Position numbers and translations under genes: made by a program
Assembly (NCBI GenBank): GCA_028284125.1
Contig: JANQSI010000018.1
Location: 62,001-126,000, forward strand
From: Cyclobacteriaceae bacterium
GTDB lineage: Bacteria; Bacteroidota; Bacteroidia; Cytophagales; Cyclobacteriaceae
Reading direction: 5' to 3'
DNA: 64,000 nt
Part shown: positions 56,988 through 64,000 of the stretch, one piece after another
Position numbering within the stretch: position 1 is the first letter of the stretch
Layout: each line of letters opens with the position of its first letter
Notes under the pieces: generated by a model
What the model was told of the DNA's origin: nothing
The model's input: the letters and a program-made list of their open reading frames with translations, nothing else
Databases searched by the model: none

Positions 56988-57038
56988 GATTAAGTAGTGG
57001 GTGACATGATCTTGCTCTGAAAAAGAGAAGAAGAATCA

Positions 57039-57057
57039 TTATCAATTGATAAATTTA
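57039..57057 (-). promoter_or_regulatory. Palindrome with adjacent -7-like box upstream of a TPR kinase, copy 2
   Basis: Perfect palindrome TTATCAATTGATAA (57039-57052) with a -7-like box TAAATTTA (57050-57057), 52 bases ahead of the kinase start at 56987. Its partner is at 55053-55071; over the 19-nt minus-strand span (TAARTTTATCAAWTGATAA) they differ at two positions. Function is inferred. Confidence 0.5.
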
Positions 57058-57216
57058 AGGATTAGGCTATTCTTATTTACATGACTGGAGATATCTATTT
57101 TACGATTATTTAATTCTTGGAATTATGCTATCACAATGGATTAGCTGGGGTAAATTCGGGTCTTACCCTTTCACTCTAATGAAAATCAGGAGTTGACAGA
57201 CAAACCATTTTGGCCT

Positions 57217-58002
57217 CTATGCTGAAGTTTTAAGCACAGTATCAATGTCAGAACTATTTGGTTTCATCACTCTTATTTTTCGTTTCCTTGTGATCTTAAA
57301 GAGATAATCTGAAAGTTTTATTTGTTCTGAAAGGCCTAATTTTTTCTTAATTCTACACATGGATACAGAAACGCTTTTGCACTCAATGTTCAACATGGTA
57401 GCGATTTCCGTTCTGGATAAATTCATCAATATCAGTAGACAGATTTTTATATCATTTCTGGTCAATTGTGGAAAGGCTTCTTTCATGTAATCCACAAAGC
57501 CATTATTAGTACTATTAAAATATTGATTGAAATCTTCCCATTGCTTTTCCTGATACTTATTCACTTTAATAGAGTTGATAAGCTTTTGTACTTCTGGAGA
57601 GTATTCAGATATCTTGGATTTTAGATCCTTTAGCCCTTCTTCCAATTCATTCAAGCTATTATTCATCCTGATTAAATCCATGGTTTGAGTTTGTAAATCA
57701 TGACTCTTTTTTTCCAGCTCTGTTTTTACTCGATCAGACTCTTTCTGTATTTTCTGTTTGTTCTTAAACAAGGAGATAACTGTGGACATCAGAATGAATA
57801 ATACTGAAGTACCTAAAACTCTGGTTGCATTATACTGCTGTAGAGAAAAACTCTCTAGAGGGATATTGAATCCAGCGGTTTGCACTTTTGTAGCGTGTGA
57901 AGCTGATGTCTCACTAATAGCAGAGTCAATAAAATTTGATAATACTCCAATGGTTATGACAAAAAGTATTCTTTTGAATGAGCTATGATTTGAGTGTTCC
58001 AT
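57217..58002 (-). CDS. Membrane-anchored helix-turn-helix regulator (LuxR-like C-terminus)
   Basis: This 261-residue protein has two hydrophobic segments (RILFVITIGVLSNFI at about 11-25 and LGTSVLFILMSTVISLF at about 63-79), a coiled coil (about 82-135, KKSHDLQTQTMDLIRMNNS) and a C-terminal helix-turn-helix of LuxR/GerE type (LTRNDIKICLLILMNLSRTEI, then MLNIECKSVSVSMCRIKKKLGL). Such proteins in Bacteroidota are often the output of TPR sensors. Its promoter shares the LytTR-like element with the short kinase gene. Target genes unknown. Confidence 0.85.
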   Translation of the reverse strand: MEHSNHSSFKRILFVITIGVLSNFIDSAISETSASHATKVQTAGFNIPLESFSLQQYNATRVLGTSVLFILMSTVISLFKNKQKIQKESDRVKTELEKKSHDLQTQTMDLIRMNNSLNELEEGLKDLKSKISEYSPEVQKLINSIKVNKYQEKQWEDFNQYFNSTNNGFVDYMKEAFPQLTRNDIKICLLILMNLSRTEIATMLNIECKSVSVSMCRIKKKLGLSEQIKLSDYLFKITRKRKIRVMKPNSSDIDTVLKTSA

Positions 58003-58028
58003 GGTATTTCGCTTTGAGAATTTTAACT

Positions 58029-58058
58029 ATATCGGAATTCAAACTTAGAATCCGATAT
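58029..58058 (-). promoter_or_regulatory. Promoter of the membrane-anchored regulator with a palindrome around the -7 box
   Basis: The minus-strand TAAGTTTG at 58040-58047 is a full match to TAnnTTTG. It sits in the centre of an 8-bp inverted repeat, ATATCGGA (58029-58036) and TCCGATAT (58051-58058). The placement suggests a repressor site over the promoter, 26 bases ahead of the start codon at 58002. Confidence 0.55.
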
Positions 58059-58085
58059 TCAAGCGTACAATGGATTGGAAAGTCG

Positions 58086-58133
58086 ATGAACGAACGGGAT
58101 ATTTTAGCGTGCGAACTGCGTATAATTCAGGAT
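58086..58133 (-). promoter_or_regulatory. LytTR-like operator upstream of the membrane-anchored regulator
   Basis: Minus-strand half-sites GCAGTTCGC (58111-58119) and CCCGTTCGT (58090-58098) are 21 bp apart. The inner edge is 43 bases from the upstream edge of the -7 box at 58047, exactly as in the copy at 52308-52355. Both copies also share ATCCTGA and ATACGCA at the distal end. Binding by the LytTR regulator at 52364-53098 is inferred. Confidence 0.55.
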
Positions 58134-58257
58134 AAAGAAAATTGCCCTAACCAGGAAAATTGATCAAAATCATGGAATAAATAATGCGAAAGAAGATTTT
58201 GCGGCGATGATATTCGGTGAAGAAGGGGTGAAGTTCAGATTACAACCTGATTGATAG

Positions 58258-58698
58258 TTAGTTTTCTTCGGTCGTATCTGAAAAGTCGAACTTGACCTGT
58301 TTCTTCTTTTTCTTAAGGGTGTTCCAATAGATCACAATCCACAGAGAACAGACAATCACAATGATACTGAGGAAAAAAAGCAAACCTCCGTCATTATTGA
58401 TGACCAATCCAAGTTTGGCAAAGTGTAGAAAGTTGGCTGCACTAATAATGCTTAGTGAAATGATCGCACCCATAATGTAAAACCTGGACATCAATAAAAT
58501 GATAGCAGCAGTCTCAATGACTGCAATTCCAATTCTACCGTAAGGCTCCATGTTAAGCCTGGTGAAGATTTGAACACTTTCTTCAGCAGCCATATACTTG
58601 AAAGGAAGCGTTTGCCCGATAATGATAACGACAATTATCCTGGGAATCCAGTGAATAATATCCTGTTTTGTGAGTGACTGGTTAGTGAAAATGTTCAT
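58258..58698 (-). CDS. DoxX-like small membrane protein
   Basis: This 146-residue protein has four helices in DoxX-like order: WIPRIIVVIIIGQTLPFKYM, then IGIAVIETAAIILLMSRF, GAIISLSIISAANFL and LLFFLSIIVIVCSLWIVIY, ending in a basic KKKKKQ then acidic tail. The Phe/Lys after the first helix and the ETAAI segment fit DoxX-type proteins. The start overlaps the cysteine desulfurase stop by 4 nt, so the two are translated together. Function unknown; a redox or membrane-stress role is only a family guess. Confidence 0.82.
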   Translation of the reverse strand: MNIFTNQSLTKQDIIHWIPRIIVVIIIGQTLPFKYMAAEESVQIFTRLNMEPYGRIGIAVIETAAIILLMSRFYIMGAIISLSIISAANFLHFAKLGLVINNDGGLLFFLSIIVIVCSLWIVIYWNTLKKKKKQVKFDFSDTTEEN

Positions 58699-59840
58699 GC
58701 AGGAATAGTTTGGCCCTGGTACAAACTGGCCAACTTCTCTACTGCGTAATCCACTTCCTCTTCAGTGTTGTACTTACTAAATGAAAATCTTATTGCTCCT
58801 CTTGCTTGATCTCTGTCTAACTCCGCTAGTACATGCGATCCAATGTTAGAGCCACTAGAACAAGCACTGCCTCCTGATACCGAAATGCCATTGATATCAA
58901 GATTAAAAAGCAACATATCATTGTCCTCAGATGGAGGCAAACAAATATTCAAAACAGTATACAAACTTTTGTCCAGATCATCGGAAACTCCATTAAATGC
59001 AACACCTTCAATCGAATTCCTTAGTTTATCTATTGTCCGTCGTTTCAGTCCTTCAATGTGGCTCCTGTGGGCCGCCATATCTGAATAGGCAATCTCCATC
59101 GCTTTTGCCAACCCAACAATCCCACACACGTTTTCGGTTCCACCTCGCATGTTGCGTTCCTGAGCTCCACCATGTATGAAAGGATTAATTTTCATTTCAT
59201 GGTTAATGTATAAAAACCCTATTCCTTTCGGGCCATGAAACTTATGTGCTGATCCAACCGCAAAATCTATTTTTAATTGACTCAGATCATGGACATAGTG
59301 GGCCATGCTTTGCACCGTATCACAATGGAAAATTGAGCCGTAAGTTTCGCACAAATCCCCAACTCGTTCCAAATCCAATAAGTTTCCGATTTCATTGTTG
59401 GCGTGCATTAGTGAAACCATCGAATCACTACTGTTTTTCAACAATTCCTCTAAATGATCATAATCGATTTCTCCATCGCCATTTAGATTGACGTAGCTTA
59501 CTTTAACCCCTTCTTTTTCTTTTGCCTCTAACGTGTGCGCTACCGCATGATGTTCAATCTTACTCGAAATGATGTGCTTCACTCCTTTGTCACGAACACT
59601 ACATCGAATAGCAGTGTTATCAGCCTCCGTACCACCAGAGGTAAAGAAGATCTCACCTGGAGTTACGTTGAGTAAATCAGCAACTTTTTTTCGCGCATGT
59701 TCCACTGCAGTTCGTACCTTTCTTCCGTGGGTATGAATGGAGGACGGGTTTCCGAAATGCTCCAGCAGATAAGGTTTCATTGCTTCAAAGACAGCTGGAT
59801 CCAACGGGGTTGTAGCAGCATTATCAAAGTAAACATTCAT
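58695..59840 (-). CDS. Cysteine desulfurase (NifS/IscS family)
   Basis: This 381-residue PLP enzyme takes sulfur from cysteine for Fe-S clusters or tRNA thiolation. The PLP lysine is Lys200 in GSAHKFHGPKG and the persulfide Cys is Cys327 in SGGSACSSGS; FDNAATTPLDP and FFTSGGTEADN are further signatures. The length and Cys loop point to the NifS/IscS group. The 4-nt overlap with the DoxX-like gene downstream and the 14-base gap from glmM upstream suggest one operon. No scaffold protein gene is nearby. Confidence 0.95.
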   Translation of the reverse strand: MNVYFDNAATTPLDPAVFEAMKPYLLEHFGNPSSIHTHGRKVRTAVEHARKKVADLLNVTPGEIFFTSGGTEADNTAIRCSVRDKGVKHIISSKIEHHAVAHTLEAKEKEGVKVSYVNLNGDGEIDYDHLEELLKNSSDSMVSLMHANNEIGNLLDLERVGDLCETYGSIFHCDTVQSMAHYVHDLSQLKIDFAVGSAHKFHGPKGIGFLYINHEMKINPFIHGGAQERNMRGGTENVCGIVGLAKAMEIAYSDMAAHRSHIEGLKRRTIDKLRNSIEGVAFNGVSDDLDKSLYTVLNICLPPSEDNDMLLFNLDINGISVSGGSACSSGSNIGSHVLAELDRDQARGAIRFSFSKYNTEEEVDYAVEKLASLYQGQTIPA

Positions 59841-59854
59841 ACGCGTTCCAATTT

Positions 59855-61237
59855 TTAACCTGAAATCACTTCTTTAATGTCATGGATCAATTTATTAGCC
59901 AAATGCTCGGCCGTATTCTGACTTTCAGACTCAGCAAAAATACGAATAATCGGCTCAGTATTTGATTTTCTTAGTTGAACCCACTCATTGTCGAATTCTA
60001 TCTTGATACCATCTTCGGTATTGATAGGATTGGATGAATATTTTTCTTTGATTGCGTTTAAGACTCCATCCACGTTTATCTCTGGAGTTAATTCAATTTT
60101 GTTCTTGGAAATATGGTAGTTCGGATAAGTTGCTCTAAGCATCGATGCGCTCTTTCCATATTTAGCTAAGTGAGTAAGAAATAGGGCCAGGCCAGCCAAT
60201 GCATCTCGGCCATAATGCAATTCCGGAACAATTACTCCACCGTTTCCTTCACCCCCGATAACTGCATTTGTGGCTTTCATCTTTGCCACGACATGTACTT
60301 CTCCCACACCTGATGCATTGTATTCACACCCATGTTTTTCAGTCACATCTTTTAATGCTCGAGTAGAAGATAGGTTAGAAACTGTGTTTCCTTTTTTCTG
60401 AGAAAGCACATAATCCGCAATTGATACAAGCGTATATTCTTCACCGAAGGGTTCTCCATTTTCGCAAATGAAAACGAGTCGATCGACATCCGGATCTACC
60501 ACAACGCCTAAGTGATAGTTTCCCGCTTGAAGTTCGCCACTTATTTGCTGTAAGTTTTCCGGAAGCGGCTCTGGATTGTGAGGGAAATTTCCGTTTGGTT
60601 CACAGAACATTTCTTTTACCTCTACTCCCATTTTTTTCAGAAGTGGTGGTACCGAAATTCCGCCAGTACTATTTACGGCATCAACTACTACTTTGAATCC
60701 CGCTTTTTTGACAGCAGCCACATCCACCAACTCATGATTCAGTATTTGTTCCATATGGTAATCAATGTAGGAGTCGTCTTTGCGGTATTTACCAAATTTT
60801 GCAGGGATTACATATTCAATCTCTCCAGATTCAGAGAGGTCTAAAACCTTTTTCCCATCATCCGCTGAAATAAATTCTCCTTTCTCATTCAGCAGTTTCA
60901 TCGCATTCCAGCCGGCAGGATTATGACTTGCGGTCAATATGATTCCTCCCTGAGCCTTTTCTGCCAAAACAGCCATTTCTACTGTAGGAGTTGTACTAAG
61001 GCCTAGGTCGACCACCTCGATACCTTGGTTGATTAACGTATTTGCAACGATTCTGGAAAAAGGCTTTCCTGAAGGGCGGGCATCTCTTCCAAGAATTACC
61101 TTGGGTTTGTCATTCGCAGATTTTAGCCAAGCTCCGTATCCAGCCGAAAATTTGACTACATCAATTGGAGTTAGGTTTTCTCCTTGTTTTCCTCCGACCG
61201 TTCCACGTAGGCCGGAAATAGATTTTATAAGTGTCAA
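59855..61237 (-). CDS. glmM: Phosphoglucosamine mutase
   Basis: This 460-residue alpha-D-phosphohexomutase converts glucosamine-6-phosphate to glucosamine-1-phosphate for peptidoglycan and LPS. The phospho-serine is Ser104 in LTASHNPAGWNAMKLL; the metal loop DPDVDRLVF and sugar loop GGEGNGGVIVPELHYGRD are present, as is the C-terminal phosphate loop RKSNTEPIIRIF. The start is a TTG at 61237, supported by the family N-terminus TLIKSISGLRGTVGG and the absence of a nearby ATG. It leads the cysteine desulfurase and DoxX-like genes. Confidence 0.93.
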   Translation of the reverse strand: MTLIKSISGLRGTVGGKQGENLTPIDVVKFSAGYGAWLKSANDKPKVILGRDARPSGKPFSRIVANTLINQGIEVVDLGLSTTPTVEMAVLAEKAQGGIILTASHNPAGWNAMKLLNEKGEFISADDGKKVLDLSESGEIEYVIPAKFGKYRKDDSYIDYHMEQILNHELVDVAAVKKAGFKVVVDAVNSTGGISVPPLLKKMGVEVKEMFCEPNGNFPHNPEPLPENLQQISGELQAGNYHLGVVVDPDVDRLVFICENGEPFGEEYTLVSIADYVLSQKKGNTVSNLSSTRALKDVTEKHGCEYNASGVGEVHVVAKMKATNAVIGGEGNGGVIVPELHYGRDALAGLALFLTHLAKYGKSASMLRATYPNYHISKNKIELTPEINVDGVLNAIKEKYSSNPINTEDGIKIEFDNEWVQLRKSNTEPIIRIFAESESQNTAEHLANKLIHDIKEVISG

Positions 61238-61313
61238 GGGTGATTATTTTTAAGCCGCGCAAATATGAGCAACTCAGATTAATTGAAGAAAGGTTTGATT
61301 GAAAACTAGTGGC

Positions 61314-61544
61314 TTAATATTTTGCTAATACCTTATTTACTTCTGAATCCGGATTGCCACATGAATCACCAGGAGCGACTGTTTTTCCACAAAATCCACA
61401 AGCTTGTCCATCCTTATTTAAATAGGGGTTTTGAGACGCACATGTGCCTTTGAATTCACCGTCCTTCTTCAGCAGGATTCTAACTGAAAGCAGAATGAAG
61501 AATAGTGCAAAAAAACCGACTCCCAATAATACTGTTTGCATCAC
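61314..61544 (-). CDS. Small cysteine-rich membrane-anchored protein
   Basis: This 76-residue protein has one N-terminal helix (VLLGVGFFALFFILLSV) and a Cys-rich tail with CASQNPYLNKDGQACGFCGK and a further Cys near PGDSCGNPDSEV. Small proteins of this form recur in Bacteroidota without known function. The CxxC and spaced Cys could bind a metal. It has its own probable -7 box (61558-61565) and diverges from mazG by 38 bases. Confidence 0.78.
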   Translation of the reverse strand: MMQTVLLGVGFFALFFILLSVRILLKKDGEFKGTCASQNPYLNKDGQACGFCGKTVAPGDSCGNPDSEVNKVLAKY

Positions 61545-61557
61545 ATCAATTTTGATT

Positions 61558-61565
61558 CAAAATTA
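61558..61565 (-). promoter_or_regulatory. Candidate -7 element of the small Cys-rich protein gene
   Basis: Minus-strand TAATTTTG matches TAnnTTTG fully, 13 bases from the ATG at 61544. Confidence 0.4.
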
Positions 61566-61582
61566 GCCAATTTGCGATTGTA

Positions 61583-62407
61583 ATGTTCAAACAAAATGCA
61601 ATTCATAAAAATTCCATGAACGCACCATTATCGAAACCAGATCTAAACCGAGAAGCAAAACTTAAAGCCTTTGATCGTTTGTTGACTATTATGGACGAGT
61701 TGCGAGAAAACTGTCCATGGGATAAAAAACAAACGATGGAGAGTTTAAGACATCTGACAATTGAAGAAACCTATGAGTTGTCAGATGCGATTGTAGAAAA
61801 TGATCTGGACGAAATCAAGAAAGAACTGGGTGACTTGATTTTGCACATGATCTTTTATGCACGGATTGCCTCAGAAAAAAAAGAATTCGACATGGCAGAT
61901 GTACTAGAGGGAATCAGCGAAAAGTTGATCAGAAGACACCCTCATATTTATGGTGATACGAAAGTGGATAATGAGCAAGCAGTAAAAGAAAACTGGGAAA
62001 AGATTAAGCTAAAAGAAAAAGGTAATCAGTCCGTATTGGGAGGCGTTCCCAAATCACTTCCTGCTTTAGTGAAGGCAATACGTATTCAGGAAAAAGCAAG
62101 AGGCGTAGGATTTGATTGGGACAATCAAGACCAAGTATGGGACAAAGTCAAAGAAGAGCTAACCGAATTTCAAGCCGAATCAGACCCTCAAAAACAAATG
62201 GGAGAGTTTGGTGATCTACTTTTCTCTTTGATCAACTATGCTCGATTCGTAGACATCAATCCAGAGGAAGCGCTGGAGCGTACAAACAAAAAATTCATCA
62301 AACGATTTCAATACTTGGAGTCGGAATCAAAGAAAGACGGAAAGCAAATGGGGGAAATGACCCTTCAAGAGATGGATGAGTACTGGGAACGAGCGAAGCA
62401 ATTGTAG
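61583..62407 (+). CDS. mazG: MazG nucleoside triphosphate pyrophosphohydrolase
   Basis: This 274-residue MazG hydrolyses (d)NTPs to monophosphates and lowers (p)ppGpp-linked toxicity in some bacteria. It has the two-repeat layout: the first has CPWDKKQTMESLRHLTIEET followed by KKELGDLILHMIF, the second VKEELTEFQAES with MGEFGDLLFSLINYARF. The Glu-rich metal motifs (EETYELSDAI, ELGD) are intact. Two starts are possible, ATG at 61583 or 61616; the first gives the length listed. Length is normal. Confidence 0.94.
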   Translation: MFKQNAIHKNSMNAPLSKPDLNREAKLKAFDRLLTIMDELRENCPWDKKQTMESLRHLTIEETYELSDAIVENDLDEIKKELGDLILHMIFYARIASEKKEFDMADVLEGISEKLIRRHPHIYGDTKVDNEQAVKENWEKIKLKEKGNQSVLGGVPKSLPALVKAIRIQEKARGVGFDWDNQDQVWDKVKEELTEFQAESDPQKQMGEFGDLLFSLINYARFVDINPEEALERTNKKFIKRFQYLESESKKDGKQMGEMTLQEMDEYWERAKQL

Positions 62408-62430
62408 TTGGTTAATTGGTAGAATGGTTA

Positions 62431-62474
62431 ATTAGTTAATTGGATCTAATCATCTAATCAACTATTTAACTAAT
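62431..62474. repeat. AT-rich repeat tract with a 9-bp inverted repeat after mazG
   Basis: ATTAGTTAA (62431-62439) and TTAACTAAT (62466-62474) can form a stem with a 26-nt loop. The stretch 62410-62450 also has GTTAATT repeated three times at 11 to 15-base spacing. It lies between the mazG stop and the convergent mini-ORF and may act as a weak terminator. Confidence 0.4.
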
Positions 62475-62481
62475 AAACTAT

Positions 62482-62574
62482 CTATCGGCTTTTATCCATT
62501 TTAACCCTGCCAATTCCAATCACCGCAAGAACTATGGCAGTGATCATTAAGATTACTTTTGCTAATTTTTTCAT
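62482..62574 (-). CDS. Possible 30-residue membrane peptide
   Basis: This short frame encodes a Lys start (MKKLAKVILM), one hydrophobic stretch (ITAIVLAVIGIG) and a basic end (KMDKSR). The signal-anchor form and good frame suggest a tiny membrane peptide. It sits 20 bases downstream of a second mini-ORF of the same type. No homologue was recognised; the region 62408-62803 has no larger gene. Confidence 0.45.
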   Translation of the reverse strand: MKKLAKVILMITAIVLAVIGIGRVKMDKSR

Positions 62575-62594
62575 TTTGGTGGTGTTTGTGGTTT

Positions 62595-62666
62595 TTACAT
62601 TCCTAGTCCATCAATCATTAGTAGAAGAACCAGTATTACGAAAAGGAGTACAGTAATTCGTTTCAT
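62595..62666 (-). CDS. Possible 23-residue membrane peptide
   Basis: The frame begins MKRITVLLFVILVLLLM and ends IDGLGM, a basic start and one helix. It is in tandem with the mini-ORF at 62482-62574 and on the same strand. Such tiny peptides are real in some bacteria but easily arise by chance, so confidence is limited. Confidence 0.4.
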   Translation of the reverse strand: MKRITVLLFVILVLLLMIDGLGM

Positions 62667-62803
62667 AGCGGCGGCTTTTTTCAAGAAGTAAAGTTCATAC
62701 TTATCAGATGATAAAGTCAATACCCATATTTGGGTATTTTAGTTACATAAAAACGAATATTCTAAGAATCAGTGGTACTATATGAGGATAGGGAATCCTA
62801 AGG

Positions 62804-63556
62804 CTACTCAAATCTTGCTTTCATCCTTTTGTTCACAATACGCCCAAACGTGAACATTACTGGAGGATAAAGCATATATATGAAGCCACCAATGCTATAA
62901 TTGAGTACACCTCTTCCAAAAATGCCAAGCGAAATGATCACTACGGAAAGAAATGGAATAGAACTCATTAGGAGATTTTGCCACATGCCGACTTTTGTAG
63001 AGAAGGTCTCGTATTCATCCAATTCCAGATCTTCTCTCTTTTTATACGAATGTCGATAGAGCCAGGACATGGAAAGGAAAATAGCGCAAGCACCAAGGCC
63101 GTAGGCAACCATTAAGAGCGTCATGTTACTGTTATTCATTTCTCCGCCGAAATTGTTCATGAAGTTGTCGCCTTTTCTAAAGATAATACCGGAGTATAAT
63201 TCATAAAGGAACCGGGCCAGAAATTTCAACGGATAAACATAAATGAGCAGTAAAAACAAGAGTAACGTATTAATCGTCACTGTCTTAGTGTCTTGTAATC
63301 CGTACCGAAGGAAAAAAATGTAGTGCTGATACCAAATAACTACGATCAGGACAATACATATAAAAGAAGGAATAATGTCATTGATTGAATTTCGAAGTTC
63401 CTCAAATGTCTCAGGAACAGAAGTGGATAAAACGACCAATGTAAATGCAACCGCAAAGACTGCATCACTGAAAGTTTCAATCCTTGTCTGATTAAGTCCA
63501 CGATAGTTAAACTTAGGGTCAAGACCGACCAATTGACCTTTTAAGGCACTTCTCAT
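62804..63556 (-). CDS. TMEM175/DUF1211-family potassium channel-like protein
   Basis: This 250-residue protein has one TMEM175-type repeat with the signature RIETFSDAVFAVAFTLVVL (the family pattern RxxxFSD), then several further helices. Bacterial members form tetrameric K+ channels, with the first helix lining the pore. The spacing and length fit a single-repeat bacterial member. It diverges from the DUF2911 gene at 63677. Function is inferred from the family. Confidence 0.88.
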   Translation of the reverse strand: MRSALKGQLVGLDPKFNYRGLNQTRIETFSDAVFAVAFTLVVLSTSVPETFEELRNSINDIIPSFICIVLIVVIWYQHYIFFLRYGLQDTKTVTINTLLLFLLLIYVYPLKFLARFLYELYSGIIFRKGDNFMNNFGGEMNNSNMTLLMVAYGLGACAIFLSMSWLYRHSYKKREDLELDEYETFSTKVGMWQNLLMSSIPFLSVVIISLGIFGRGVLNYSIGGFIYMLYPPVMFTFGRIVNKRMKARFE

Positions 63557-63676
63557 TGCACACCGTTTATGGGCTTAAGATAAGCCATTCATCTATTATA
63601 TAATCCCCTTAAAACAAAATAAGTCAGCAGATCACCACTGAGTCGTTCTACGCATACAACAAAACCATATTGAACA

Positions 63677-64000
63677 ATGGGAAAAAGCAAACTACTATTA
63701 CTAGCACTATGTATGTGTCTTGTCACTGCGACAATGGCACAATTGAGTACTCCACCTAATGGAGGTAATCAAAAAAGTGTTGTCAAGCAATACATTGGAA
63801 GATTGGCTTCCGTTGAGATTGTTTACAACAGTCCTGACGTAACCGGGTTTAATGGACAAAGTAGAAAAGGTCAAATTTGGGGACAGCTCGTCCCTTGGGG
63901 ATTTGCACCTCTTGGATTTGGATTAAGTACACCTGAAAATCCATCGCCGTGGCGAGCTGGTGCTAATGAGAACACTACAATTGAATTTTCGCACGATGTT
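63677..64000 (+). CDS. DUF2911-domain secreted protein, 3' end cut by window edge
   Basis: The ATG at 63677 opens a signal peptide (LLLLALCMCLVTATMA, cleavage near QLSTPP). The first 108 codons are in the window. The DUF2911 signatures are visible: VEIVYNSPDV, QIWGQLVPWGF and PWRAGANENTTIEF. Bacteroidota DUF2911 proteins are exported and their function is unknown. The stop and any C-terminal domains lie beyond base 64000. Confidence 0.9.
   Translation, partial: MGKSKLLLLALCMCLVTATMAQLSTPPNGGNQKSVVKQYIGRLASVEIVYNSPDVTGFNGQSRKGQIWGQLVPWGFAPLGFGLSTPENPSPWRAGANENTTIEFSHDV

Noticed and set aside
57148-57168. Inverted repeat GGGTAA / TTACCC as a terminator for the HTH gene
   Set aside because: The stem is only 6 bp and no T run follows it on the minus strand, so it is not convincing as a terminator.
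1-64000. CRISPR arrays, tRNA or rRNA genes, insertion sequences or prophage
   Set aside because: No regular spaced repeats, tRNA cloverleaf, rRNA sequence, transposase or phage genes were seen; the only accessory-looking module is Xre-RES.

Overview
The window comes from a Bacteroidota genome, most probably a marine Cytophagales bacterium (an inference). The gene content supports this: arrays of large FtsX/MacB-type permeases with an N-terminal 'permease prefix' domain, LytS/LytTR two-component genes with TPR sensors, a type IX secretion C-terminal sorting domain, DUF5723 and DUF2911 proteins, and promoters resembling the Bacteroidota -7 box TAnnTTTG. GC content looks moderate (about 40%). 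Genes are tightly packed. I see no rRNA, tRNA, CRISPR array, insertion sequence or prophage.

Region 1 (1-18.8 kb, all minus strand) holds two PadR-led operons encoding seven paralogous permeases of about 860-900 residues. One operon is PadR plus four permeases (18743 down to 7880). The other is PadR plus three (7792 down to beyond base 1, the last gene cut by the window edge). All five permease-permease junctions are 8-nt start/stop overlaps, which suggests translational coupling. Each PadR gene has a pair of direct repeats just upstream, so autoregulation is likely. No ABC ATPase is encoded nearby.

Region 2 (18.8-29.7 kb) has an Xre-RES toxin-antitoxin pair with a palindromic operator, a lipoprotein, a secreted beta-propeller protein, a double aspartyl protease with a PDZ domain, a Snf2 helicase, a LolC/E-like permease, rbfA, a membrane protein and rpiB. 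Region 3 (29.7-48.6 kb) is mostly housekeeping: tatC, glyA, radA, an outer-membrane DUF5723 protein and its lipoprotein neighbour, a PLP enzyme, rluD, an anion-transport cluster (SulP, a small exported protein, and an SLC4/Band-3-type bicarbonate transporter), a GH3 enzyme, lptB, recJ, a VTT-domain protein and hemH.

Region 4 (48.6-58.3 kb) has a solute-binding protein, a T9SS-sorted PGRP amidase, and a signalling block: three LytS-type histidine kinases, one LytTR response regulator and a membrane-anchored HTH protein. Two distant promoters in this block share a 48-bp element. It contains two LytTR-like half-sites 21 bp apart and lies at the same distance from a -7 box in both cases. The two TPR kinases share a different palindrome at their promoters. 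The likely picture is a wired local regulon. Region 5 (58.3-64 kb) has a DoxX-like protein, a cysteine desulfurase, glmM, mazG, two tiny membrane-peptide ORFs, a TMEM175-type channel and the start of a DUF2911 protein.
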